Shown here in pieces: positions 38,876-46,576 of a stretch of 64,000 nucleotides of DNA (its first letter is position 1; every line of letters begins with the position of its first letter). Origin of the DNA: CAXBDP01 sp963974465. GTDB lineage: Bacteria > Bacteroidota > Bacteroidia > Cytophagales > Cyclobacteriaceae. The DNA lies in the NCBI GenBank assembly GCA_049340005.1, contig JBMPIY010000008.1, one strand, 5' to 3'. Below the pieces are notes generated by a model, which saw nothing but the letters and a program-made list of their open reading frames with translations, searched no databases and was not told where the DNA came from. A program made the position numbers and the translations under genes.

Positions 38876-39676
38876 TTTTTCTTTCTTAAACTCAGGTTTC
38901 AAATACTCGCTCAGCTCGTACAATGGGATATGTATTTCTGTCGGACCCATTGCGTAAGGTGCGATTTCATAGGAATTAAAATAAAATATCAACTCTTGTC
39001 CATTAATGGCAAAATTGTCATTCAAGCTGAATCCTTCTGTCTCGAAATAGAATCCTTGATCTTCTAATTTTTCCTCCTCGGGAATTCGGCGCAACATTCG
39101 GAAATGGTATTCACCCACTCGATTCAGTTCATCTCGATAACCTTCTGTAAATAGATCATCCAAATCTATACGTTTACCTGTAGATAAATCGAAATTGTAG
39201 TATTGTGTGGCACTGTTTGGGTGCGCCCCTCCACTAAATACATATTCGTAAAAGGACAAACTCAATATTGTATCGTTTTGGAAAAGTACATCCATGTTTC
39301 TCTCCAGAGACCAAGGCATTCTATATTCAGGCATATCATCTACCAATTGCTGATAGCCATCCAAGTACAATTGCATGTATGAGGACATAGTCATAATAGT
39401 ATCGCCCTCTTCAAAAAGCTGCATTCTATTTACAACGAAAGCGTTGAGACTATCCAAAACCTCTGCATTAGCTGCATTGGTGAAATTGGGATAGGTAAAA
39501 CTTATTTCCGCACAAGGGCCTTCGCCTTTGGAACAATCGCCAATACTATCATTGAGGGCGATGGTATCATATTGGAGCGAGGTGGAGAGTTTGCCTGAAT
39601 TGGCATCCTCTTCTGAACTCATATCGCAAGCAAATAGGGCAAGAGATATAAAAAATATTAGAGCTAAATTTTGCAT
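38864..39676 (-). CDS. DUF3298-type (RsiV-like) lipoprotein
   Basis: 270 residues. A lipobox (LFAC, Cys near 17) follows a short signal peptide, with MSSEEDA after it. The body shows the DUF4163/DUF3298 arrangement: an early ISFTYPNF strand, a central FYEYVFSGGAHPNSATQYYNFDLSTGKRIDLDDLF-like region (GGAHPN is diagnostic) and a final YEIAPYAMGPTEIHIPL stretch. Relatives include the anti-sigma factor RsiV, but here there is no cytoplasmic domain, so an anti-sigma role is unlikely. It lies 3 bp downstream of the DUF6702 gene, suggesting cotranscription. Confidence 0.75.
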   Translation of the reverse strand: MQNLALIFFISLALFACDMSSEEDANSGKLSTSLQYDTIALNDSIGDCSKGEGPCAEISFTYPNFTNAANAEVLDSLNAFVVNRMQLFEEGDTIMTMSSYMQLYLDGYQQLVDDMPEYRMPWSLERNMDVLFQNDTILSLSFYEYVFSGGAHPNSATQYYNFDLSTGKRIDLDDLFTEGYRDELNRVGEYHFRMLRRIPEEEKLEDQGFYFETEGFSLNDNFAINGQELIFYFNSYEIAPYAMGPTEIHIPLYELSEYLKPEFKKEKLTL

Positions 39677-39679
39677 GAA

Positions 39680-40177
39680 TTAAAAAGTAAGACTGTCTGC
39701 AAATTTACGTTTATTAAATCGAAGGCTCTTTAGCTTTCCTTTGTTTTCTACATGGATGAGGTTCATCTGATCGTCAAAGATTTCCATTAAGATGCCGTTT
39801 TGAATTTCGATGGATTGGAAAGCTGCAATGTTTTCAATTTCTAAATAGCACCACACTGCATCTTCCTCGAGCTCGGAGCCAATGAATATTACCTCCCGCT
39901 TTTTACCATCTAAACTTATGGAAACATGCTTGCTAATATATTCGGAGATGATTTTTTGTAATTCTTCAGGATCATCAGGACTGGAGACATTGATAAATTT
40001 TCCTGTCATTTTATTTAAGCCAGCTTCTAAGTCGTCCCAGAATATCTTGTGAATAATCTCGACACGTTGTTTTTCAGCATTATGATTGATTTCGCATACA
40101 CTGACATGGAATGGATGATCAAAACTGGCTGCACTTAGTACAAATATTAAAATAACCGCCGATAGGAATACTTTCAT
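39680..40177 (-). CDS. DUF6702-type exported protein
   Basis: 165 residues with a signal peptide (about 1-17). The mature start HPFHVSVCEINHN and the following IFWDDLEAGLNK match the DUF6702 family of Bacteroidota as I know it. The function is unknown. The gene is divergent from the HupE-like gene (66 bp apart) and immediately upstream of the DUF3298-type lipoprotein gene. DUF6702, HupE and an M1 peptidase are often neighbours in this phylum, which suggests a shared but unknown envelope role. Confidence 0.65.
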   Translation of the reverse strand: MKVFLSAVILIFVLSAASFDHPFHVSVCEINHNAEKQRVEIIHKIFWDDLEAGLNKMTGKFINVSSPDDPEELQKIISEYISKHVSISLDGKKREVIFIGSELEEDAVWCYLEIENIAAFQSIEIQNGILMEIFDDQMNLIHVENKGKLKSLRFNKRKFADSLTF

Positions 40178-40243
40178 AGGATTTGAAAAATTACCTTTAA
40201 TATTACAAATTCGAATCCAAAATTAGACGAACTATCTAAATAC

Positions 40244-40831
40244 ATGTCAACTTTTCAATTGTTTTATGAGGTAGGAGTCCACCACATCTTGGCGATGGAT
40301 GGGATGGATCATATTTTATTTATTCTTGCGCTTTGCTCTATTTATCTATTACGTGATTGGAGGAGAGTTTTAATTCTTATTACCGCATTTACGTTAGGTC
40401 ATACATTGACACTTGCTTTAGTCACGCTCAATTTCTTCAAAGCACAATCTGATATCATCGAATTTTTGATTCCTGTTACCATTTTCGTGACAGCGGCATC
40501 GAATATTTGGAAGGGTTCTAGTGCATTCCAGCGAACATCCAAATTCCAATTGAATTACCTTTATGCTGCCTTTTTTGGTTTAATTCACGGTATGGCTTTC
40601 GCTAATGAATTGAGGGCATTACTAGGAAAAGACGATCAGGTAGTTACGAAATTACTTGCGTTCAATCTCGGAATCGAAATAGGTCAGATTGTGGTGGTTG
40701 GAGCTTTTCTGCTGGCAGGTTATATTTTTATTGGGCTGTTTGGTATAAACCGTCGCGATTGGAATTTAGTTATTAACTCAGCAATTGCGGGAATTTCCTT
40801 ACTTTTAATCATTGAAGCCAAATTTTGGTAA
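40244..40831 (+). CDS. HupE/UreJ-type membrane protein
   Basis: 195 residues with about six membrane segments. The family phrase GMDHILFILALC lies near residue 20 (Asp and His within the membrane), then AFTLGHTLTLALV near 55 and FGLIHGMAFA near 117. HupE/UreJ proteins are linked to nickel or cobalt uptake, but the Bacteroidota branch next to M1 peptidases has no hydrogenase or urease nearby. A metal or ion transport role is a weak inference. It ends 4 bp before the M1 peptidase start, so the two form an operon. Confidence 0.8.
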   Translation: MSTFQLFYEVGVHHILAMDGMDHILFILALCSIYLLRDWRRVLILITAFTLGHTLTLALVTLNFFKAQSDIIEFLIPVTIFVTAASNIWKGSSAFQRTSKFQLNYLYAAFFGLIHGMAFANELRALLGKDDQVVTKLLAFNLGIEIGQIVVVGAFLLAGYIFIGLFGINRRDWNLVINSAIAGISLLLIIEAKFW

Positions 40832-40835
40832 GCAT

Positions 40836-43160
40836 ATGAAAAAATTATTTATACTTCTTCTATTAGTAAACATAAGCTTGATTAGTCAAGCGCAGCAGCG
40901 TACAAGTAATCATGCCAATCGTTTTGAGCAATTGGGCACTGAACTTCGCACCCCCAATGTGTATCGCACTGGGTCTGGAGCACCTGGCCATATGTATTGG
41001 CAGCAAAGAGCCGATTACGAAATTGATGTAGAATTAGACGATCAAAACCAAAAGCTTTACGCAAGTGAGCTGATTACCTACCACAACAATTCACCAGATA
41101 TACTCTCATACTTATGGCTGCATTTGGACGAAAATGTAAGAGATAGAGATGCTGATAATTACAAGGCTGCAAGTACTACCATTCGCAATAGAATGAGTTT
41201 TGATGCTTTAAAATCCATCGAAACGCATGATGAAGACTTGGGCTTCAAGATTGAATTTGTACAAGATGCAAATGGAAATGCACTTCCATATACCATCAAT
41301 AAAACCTTGATGAGAATAGATCTTCCGACTCCATTGGCTTCTGGTGAAAAGGTGCAAGTAAGGATCAAATGGTGGTTCAATATCAGCGATAGATTAGTGC
41401 ATGGTGGCCGTCCAGGCTATGAATTATTTCCTGATGATGGTAATTATTTGTACACTACAGCAGGTTGGTTTCCTCGCATGGCGGTGTATGGAGATCATGA
41501 AGGATGGCATAATAAGCAATTTACAGGCAGAGGTGAATTTGCCCTTCCATTTGGAGATTATAAAGTAAATATTACCGTTCCTGCAGATCATGTAATTGGC
41601 TCAACAGGTCAATTACAAAATCCAGACGATGTACTTACTTCAGCTCAAAGAGAGCGTTTTGAGCAAGCAAAAAATGCTGAGAATCCAGTGATGATTATTA
41701 CGCGGGAGGAAGCTGAACGCAACGAAAAGAGCAAATCGACAGACACAAAGACTTGGACGTACCATGCAGAAAATGTGAGAGACTTTGCTTGGACGAGTTC
41801 TCGCAAATTCATTTGGGATGCAATGGGTGTGGATATCGATGGCAAAAAAGTAATGGCCATGAGCTATTATCCAAAAGAAGCTTATTCCCTTTACAGCAGA
41901 TATTCAACTCAAGCTGTAGCGCATACACTGGAAGTATATTCCAAGTTCACAATTCCTTACCCTTACCCTGTAGCTATTTCGGTTGAGGCTTCAAATGGGA
42001 TGGAATACCCAATGATTGCCTTTAATTATGGACGTACAGCACCAGATGGCACGTACTCAGCAGCTACAAAATATGGTGCAATTGGCGTAATTATTCACGA
42101 AGTTGGACATAACTTTTTCCCGATGATTATCAACTCCGACGAGCGCCAATGGACATGGATGGATGAAGGCTTGAACTCATTTGTGCAATTTCTAGCACAG
42201 CAGGAATGGGAACCTGATTATCCGCAAAGAAGAGGGCCTGCTCATAAGATTGTGGACTATATGAAAAGCCCAAAAGACTTGTTGGAGCCCATAATGACTA
42301 ACTCCGAAAATATTGTTCAATTTGGCCCAAATGCATACGCCAAGCCTGCTACAGCCTTGAACATACTTCGCGAAACCATTATGGGGCGTGAGCTATTCGA
42401 TTATGCATTTAAAGAATATGCGCGCAGATGGGCATTCAAGCATCCGACTCCAGACGATTTTTTCCGCACTATGGAAGATGCCAGTGGGGTTGATTTAGAT
42501 TGGTTTTGGAGAGGTTGGTTTTACAGTATAGATAATGTTGACATTGCCATAGACAATGTGGAATGGTATAAATTGAATTCGCAAAACCCAGAAGTAGATA
42601 ACCCTAGAAGGAGGGAGGAATTTGCCAAAGAGGAAGAAGGCATTTACAACATCCGTAACCGTGAATTGGGAATGGAATATCTTTCTGATCGTAAGCCAAC
42701 CATCATTAAGGATTTCTACAATAGCTATGATCCTTTTGAAGTTACAGAAGAACAGAAAGAAGCTTATAAAAGATTAACAGCAAATTTGACTGCGGAAGAA
42801 AAAGCAATGCTCAATGGTGAATGGAACTTCTACGAAATGCAGTTTTCAAATATTGGAGGTTTGGTAATGCCGCTAATCTTAGAATTTACTTTTACTGATG
42901 GCACCACCGAAATGCGTAAAATTCCAGCTGAGATTTGGCGGTTGAATGAAAATCAAGTGAGCAAAGTATTCAAATTCAATAAGGAAGTAGCAAGTATCCG
43001 ATTAGATCCATTCCGCGAAACAGCCGATGTGGAAGAATACAACAACCATTGGCCAAGAAACCTACAACCAAGCAGGTTCGATGCATTTAAGCAACAAAGC
43101 ACTCCAAGAGGCGCAGCTAATGATAGCAACCCGATGCAAAGGGCGAACAGAAGGCGATAA
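40836..43160 (+). CDS. M1-family aminopeptidase-like zinc metallopeptidase, exported
   Basis: The ATG at 40836 opens a signal peptide (MKKLFILLLLVNISLISQAQ); an ATG at 40812 adds eight residues and would overlap the HupE gene. The protein is 774 residues. The gluzincin motif is HEVGHNFFP, with the third zinc ligand Glu in WMDEGLNSFVQF. A GAMEN-like substrate strand reads NGMEYPM. The N-terminal beta domain (about 40-300) and C-terminal helical domain complete the M1 fold. It should cleave N-terminal residues from peptides in the periplasm or outside. The C-terminal tail is basic and low in complexity. Confidence 0.9.
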   Translation: MKKLFILLLLVNISLISQAQQRTSNHANRFEQLGTELRTPNVYRTGSGAPGHMYWQQRADYEIDVELDDQNQKLYASELITYHNNSPDILSYLWLHLDENVRDRDADNYKAASTTIRNRMSFDALKSIETHDEDLGFKIEFVQDANGNALPYTINKTLMRIDLPTPLASGEKVQVRIKWWFNISDRLVHGGRPGYELFPDDGNYLYTTAGWFPRMAVYGDHEGWHNKQFTGRGEFALPFGDYKVNITVPADHVIGSTGQLQNPDDVLTSAQRERFEQAKNAENPVMIITREEAERNEKSKSTDTKTWTYHAENVRDFAWTSSRKFIWDAMGVDIDGKKVMAMSYYPKEAYSLYSRYSTQAVAHTLEVYSKFTIPYPYPVAISVEASNGMEYPMIAFNYGRTAPDGTYSAATKYGAIGVIIHEVGHNFFPMIINSDERQWTWMDEGLNSFVQFLAQQEWEPDYPQRRGPAHKIVDYMKSPKDLLEPIMTNSENIVQFGPNAYAKPATALNILRETIMGRELFDYAFKEYARRWAFKHPTPDDFFRTMEDASGVDLDWFWRGWFYSIDNVDIAIDNVEWYKLNSQNPEVDNPRRREEFAKEEEGIYNIRNRELGMEYLSDRKPTIIKDFYNSYDPFEVTEEQKEAYKRLTANLTAEEKAMLNGEWNFYEMQFSNIGGLVMPLILEFTFTDGTTEMRKIPAEIWRLNENQVSKVFKFNKEVASIRLDPFRETADVEEYNNHWPRNLQPSRFDAFKQQSTPRGAANDSNPMQRANRRR

Positions 43161-43614
43161 GAATCTTTTGATTTATAGATGAAGAGGCTGTCTGAAAGGG
43201 TAGCCTCTTTTTTGTTAGACCACCTTGGTTTTATTGTTGGGGTTGAGAATCTTGATTTTTAAAATCTATAATTTTCAAACTAGGTATGGAGTATCTCAAA
43301 ACATACTCTTTGATTTTAACAGATAAATAAAAATTAATACAAGCCTAATTGAATAGAAGGAATTATAAGCGTGCGAGCACCAAATGATTCAATCAAATAA
43401 AAAAACCTATAAACACGTTAGATATATAATCAGAATAGTTTCGTTAGTACAACGAAATCAACAATATACGTTTAGACAAATAGGGTAGAGGAAAAGACCT
43501 ATTCTATAATGCGAAATTATTGAATATGAGCAAATGCGTTATGGTTATTAACCTGTTGCACAGTGCATTAGTTGACATTCAATCAAGAATACTATTTAAC
43601 TGATACTAAAAATT
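43161..43614. other. 454-bp gene-free stretch with terminator and one inverted repeat
   Basis: Begins with the terminator of the M1 gene (43182-43213). Further on is an inverted repeat at 43439-43457 (TTTCGTT, 5-nt loop, AACGAAA). The remaining sequence is very AT-rich with no coding signature; it should contain the promoter of the small lipoprotein gene at 43615. Confidence 0.5.
43182..43213 (+). terminator. Terminator of the HupE-M1 operon
   Basis: An 8-bp stem AAGAGGCT / AGCCTCTT with a 12-nt loop, continuing into a run of six T. It starts 21 bp after the M1 stop codon. Confidence 0.8.
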
Positions 43615-44079
43615 ATGGATATGAAAATTAAATCTCTTTTAATTATTCTTATAGTTTTGATTGCTTCTTGTAAGAGCCAGAATAAAGAAAATAATTCGTC
43701 TAATTCTACACAAGATGAAATCCTAGTAGAGGAAATTCAGGAAACTAAAATAGATAAGATTAAAATTACTGAACAACTACAAGGAAAATGGAAAGAGATT
43801 GAATATCCTTATCGTACAGCAGAATTTGTGAGATCAACAGTTAAATTTGTAGAAGAGGGGACGGTAAACCCACCGAAATTTGAAAAATTTGAGATCTCAG
43901 AAGACTGCCAATTTGATAATAACAATATAAGAGACCTTAAATCAGGTGATGTAATATTAACATTACCGGAAACCACAAGATGTGAGAAACTGATGGTTTC
44001 TAATGACACGCTAACTCTTAGCGGATTCTCCACTAACAGTAATGACGATTATCACATTGTATATCTAAAATTAGAATAG
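43615..44079 (+). CDS. Small lipoprotein of unknown function
   Basis: 154 residues. The signal peptide ends in LIASC (Cys near 19), followed by a Ser/Asn/Gln-rich spacer. ATG 43615 and ATG 43621 are both acceptable starts; the second gives the tidier signal MKIKSLLIILIVLIASC. The remaining 110 residues contain the phrase QLQGKWKEIEYPY and a later VSNDTLTLSGFS, which is the pattern of small lipocalin-like lipoproteins (an opening GxW and alternating strands). No named family is claimed. It is flanked by long gene-free stretches and is more AT-rich than its neighbours, as expected for an accessory gene. Confidence 0.6.
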   Translation: MDMKIKSLLIILIVLIASCKSQNKENNSSNSTQDEILVEEIQETKIDKIKITEQLQGKWKEIEYPYRTAEFVRSTVKFVEEGTVNPPKFEKFEISEDCQFDNNNIRDLKSGDVILTLPETTRCEKLMVSNDTLTLSGFSTNSNDDYHIVYLKLE

Positions 44080-44170
44080 CTACTTTGGATTTTGGGGGCC
44101 AAGGTTTAATTCCAGTTCAAAACTCATTGAATTCGATGGGTTTAGAAAGTCCGGATTTAATAATAGATAA

Positions 44171-44192
44171 GAGACGCAATGCATTGCATCTC
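44171..44192. repeat. Near-perfect 22-bp palindrome GAGACGCAATGC...
   Basis: The two 11-bp halves, GAGACGCAATG and CATTGCATCTC, pair except at one C/A position. Flanking sequence lacks a T-run. I recognise this form as one widely scattered in intergenic DNA of the phylum, but I cannot confirm copy number from a single window. Confidence 0.5.
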
Positions 44193-44236
44193 CTATGTTT
44201 GGTGAGATTAGTTTTTTGAGGCTAATTGATATTGTC

Positions 44237-44282
44237 GGATTGCAAATCCTCCGTATTAGGGTTCGGCATTGCAAATACCGAA
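44237..44282. repeat. Two adjacent short palindromes around ATTGCAAAT
   Basis: GGATT-GCA-AATCC (44237-44249) is perfect; TTCGG...CCGAA (44262-44282) has a 5-bp outer stem plus a partial inner match around ATTGCAAAT. Both share the core ATTGCAAAT, which suggests one repeat unit duplicated or a composite element. Confidence 0.45.
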
Positions 44283-44477
44283 TAGTTGGCTATCACGCAA
44301 ATGAAATCGCTTTTGAGTCACAATAAATTTGTGAGAAAGTTAAAAGAGTGGTGAATTGAAACGGACTTGGAAAGCAGCTAAACTATTGAAATAGCTTAAG
44401 AAATGCCAATACTTATTTATCTACCTGATAACAAACTATACTTTCTCAATCAATTGTCAGTCAACAAAGGAGGATAA

Positions 44478-45281
44478 TTACCAACTCCCACCAGAACCAC
44501 CGCCACCGAAGCTGCCGCCGCCGAACCCACCAAAGCTGCTGCCACCACCGAAGCTTCCGCCGCCACCGGAGAATCCGCCAAATCCACCACTTCTATTGCT
44601 GCGTTTTGAGGCATTTTCCTTATTCATCAATGCCAAAATTGCTAGCCAACCCAAATCGGTATGTCCACCAAAATGTTGCTTTTTGTATTTGCGCACACCT
44701 ACAATGGTAATGAGGATGGGGATGCCAATAAACATGATGAAAAAAACAATTAAGAATGGTAATGGCGAAGATGAGTTTCCAGTTCTTTTCAGATTGTCAC
44801 TTGTCCACTCGCCGGATGCCAGTTTAAATATCGCTGTTGTTGCTTCATCCAACCCTTTGTAAAAATCTCCATTTCGGAAATTAGGATTCATATATCGTTC
44901 GCGAATCGTATAAGTAGAAGCATCTGTAATTGCTCCTTCCATTCCATAACCTGTAGTAATAGCAGCCAGTCTATCCTCAACTACCACTAATACCACTACG
45001 CCATTATCTCTACCTTCTTTGCCTACGCCCCATTTTTCACCTAAGTCTATGGCAAATCGAGTAACATCATCATTGTTGATGGTATTTAGCGTTACAACTG
45101 TTACCTCGCTTGAGGTAGAATCATTGTAAAGGCGAAGTTTGGTTTCAAGCTGATCCCTTTCTTTTTCTGACAACACATTTGCAAAGTCATTGACCAATCT
45201 TGGTGGTGACATTGGCTCAGGGATTGTTTGAGCGAATAGCGTAAATGAGCTTAGAAATAGGAATATGAATATTCGATACAT
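44478..45281 (-). CDS. TPM-domain protein with Gly/Ser-rich tail (YgcG-like), exported
   Basis: The ATG at 45281 starts a signal peptide (MYRIFIFLFLSSFTLFAQ); the frame is open 22 codons further but would overlap the preceding gene. About 267 residues. The TPM domain (about 25-150) includes VNDFANVLSEKERDQLE and a DNGVVVLVVVEDRLAAITTGYGMEG stretch. One membrane segment follows (about 175-198), then a tail of about 40 residues that is almost only Gly, Ser and Phe. TPM domains are proposed to be phosphatases or assembly factors. Third gene of the LemA-TPM-TPM operon. Confidence 0.85.
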   Translation of the reverse strand: MYRIFIFLFLSSFTLFAQTIPEPMSPPRLVNDFANVLSEKERDQLETKLRLYNDSTSSEVTVVTLNTINNDDVTRFAIDLGEKWGVGKEGRDNGVVVLVVVEDRLAAITTGYGMEGAITDASTYTIRERYMNPNFRNGDFYKGLDEATTAIFKLASGEWTSDNLKRTGNSSSPLPFLIVFFIMFIGIPILITIVGVRKYKKQHFGGHTDLGWLAILALMNKENASKRSNRSGGFGGFSGGGGSFGGGSSFGGFGGGSFGGGGSGGSW

Positions 45282-45297
45282 AGTCAATATGGGTGTA

Positions 45298-45732
45298 TTA
45301 TTTGCCGAACGAAATCGTATTCGGTAATTCATTTTTATTATCGCCATTGATTGGGAAATGGCTTTTTAGCTGATCTCCGGCTAGCAAAATACCCTCCCGC
45401 AAACCTATGGTAAATTCACCTTTGCGAAAATGATTTTGCATCAGTTCTTTTACATCATCCCAAAAATTATCTGGCACTACTGCATTGATTCCTTTATCTC
45501 CAAGCACGGCAAATTTGTGATCTTTGACAGCTAGGTAGAAAAGTACCCCATTTCGCAATTCAGTTTTATGCATTTTGAGCAAAGCAAAAACTTCCGCCGC
45601 TCTATCTAATACATCTTCTGCACATCTATTTTCGATATGCACCTGTATTTCTCCAGAGCTTTGTTTTTCGGCAGTTTCTATTGCGTCAATGATGGATTTT
45701 CTGTCTTGGTCTGTAAAATGTAATTCAGGCAT
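45298..45732 (-). CDS. Short TPM-domain protein
   Basis: 144 residues with no signal peptide and no membrane segment: a stand-alone TPM domain. It begins FTDQDRKSIIDAIETAEKQSSGEIQVHIE and has RNGVLFYLAVKDHKFAVLGDKGI in the middle, parallel to the same strands in the longer TPM gene downstream. Second gene of the operon: 3 bp after lemA and 16 bp before the third gene. It is probably cytoplasmic, or peripheral at the inner membrane, and works with LemA. Function is not established for the family. Confidence 0.85.
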   Translation of the reverse strand: MPELHFTDQDRKSIIDAIETAEKQSSGEIQVHIENRCAEDVLDRAAEVFALLKMHKTELRNGVLFYLAVKDHKFAVLGDKGINAVVPDNFWDDVKELMQNHFRKGEFTIGLREGILLAGDQLKSHFPINGDNKNELPNTISFGK

Positions 45733-45735
45733 AAA

Positions 45736-46329
45736 TTAAAATTCAACTACTGGAGCTTGATCGGCGCCTTGGCTTGCTTCAAAATAACCTTTGCGTTCGA
45801 AGCCGCTCATATTTGCAATTATATTTTTTGGGAACTGACGGATATAAGCATTGTAGCTTTGCACCGATTCGTTAAAACGCATTCTCTCAACTGAGATTCT
45901 ATTTTCCGTGCCTTCCAATTGCACTTGAAGTTGACTAAACTGCTGATTAGCTTTTAAATCAGGATAGCGTTCTACTACTACCATTAATCTACCCAGAGCA
46001 GATGACAGACCGTCTTGTGCTTGTTGGAATTGAGCTATTTGAGCGGGGTCTAGGTTTTCAGGATTTACTTGTACCGATGTTGCTTTCGCTCTTGCTTCGA
46101 TTACACCTGTAAGAGTTTCTTGCTCAAAATCCGCATAGCCTCTCACAGTATTCACAAGGTTTGGAATAAGGTCGGCTCTACGCTGATATTGGTTTTCTAC
46201 TTGCGCCCATGATCCACTAATTCCTTCCTCCATAGTCACCATACTGTTGTATGTGCCTTTGAAAAAACTGTAACCACCAATGACTACTATAGCGATGATT
46301 ACGAGCGTAATTATAAGTCCTTTTTTCAT
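45736..46329 (-). CDS. LemA-family membrane protein
   Basis: The ATG at 46329 is chosen: it puts the single membrane anchor at residues 4-24 (LIITLVIIAIVVIGGYSFF). About 197 residues. The cytosolic-type LemA helical domain follows with the signature WAQVENQYQRRADLIPNLVNTVRGYA and a late VERYPDLKANQQFSQLQ. LemA proteins form a coiled helical bundle of uncertain function and commonly sit ahead of TPM genes, exactly as here. First gene of the three-gene operon. Confidence 0.9.
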   Translation of the reverse strand: MKKGLIITLVIIAIVVIGGYSFFKGTYNSMVTMEEGISGSWAQVENQYQRRADLIPNLVNTVRGYADFEQETLTGVIEARAKATSVQVNPENLDPAQIAQFQQAQDGLSSALGRLMVVVERYPDLKANQQFSQLQVQLEGTENRISVERMRFNESVQSYNAYIRQFPKNIIANMSGFERKGYFEASQGADQAPVVEF

Positions 46330-46518
46330 TTTTTCTTTTAGATTATTCTTTTGTTGGGTTTTAATAATGCGGAAATTTTGACTCCCGCTATTTTCATACA
46401 ATTTAATAAATTAAACAACAACTATACGAATACCTACCCAGCGGAGGTTCATTTTGCTGTTGAATGTTTATTCCAGCTGATTAGAAATCGGCGGGAGGAT
46501 TTTGTGCTTTCATCCAAA

Positions 46519-46556
46519 TAAAAATGCCCAAGAAATCCGAGTCTTTGGGCATTTTT
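46519..46556 (-). terminator. Terminator downstream of the PafA-like phosphatase gene
   Basis: A 12-bp stem with arms AAAAATGCCCAA and TTGGGCATTTTT and a loop of about 14 nt. It starts 21 bp after the phosphatase stop codon on the minus strand, and the arm itself provides the U-run. Confidence 0.85.
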
Positions 46557-46576
46557 ACTGAATATCATTAATGAGC

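Larger units (their letters stand above)
44080..44477. other. 398-bp gene-free stretch holding a cluster of palindromes
   Basis: Contains three inverted repeats within 112 bp (44171-44192, 44237-44249, 44262-44282) that resemble dispersed palindromic repeats of Bacteroidota. No coding sequence is convincing. The segment from 44283 to 44477 shows no further structure. Confidence 0.5.

Noticed and set aside
38864..39676. Anti-sigma factor RsiV
   Set aside because: The DUF3298-like domain is shared with RsiV, but this protein is a lipoprotein without a cytoplasmic sigma-binding region, and no sigma factor gene is adjacent.
44478..44600. Low-complexity DNA repeat rich in CCGCCACC-like units
   Set aside because: It encodes the Gly/Ser/Phe-rich tail of the TPM-domain protein, a known feature of that family.
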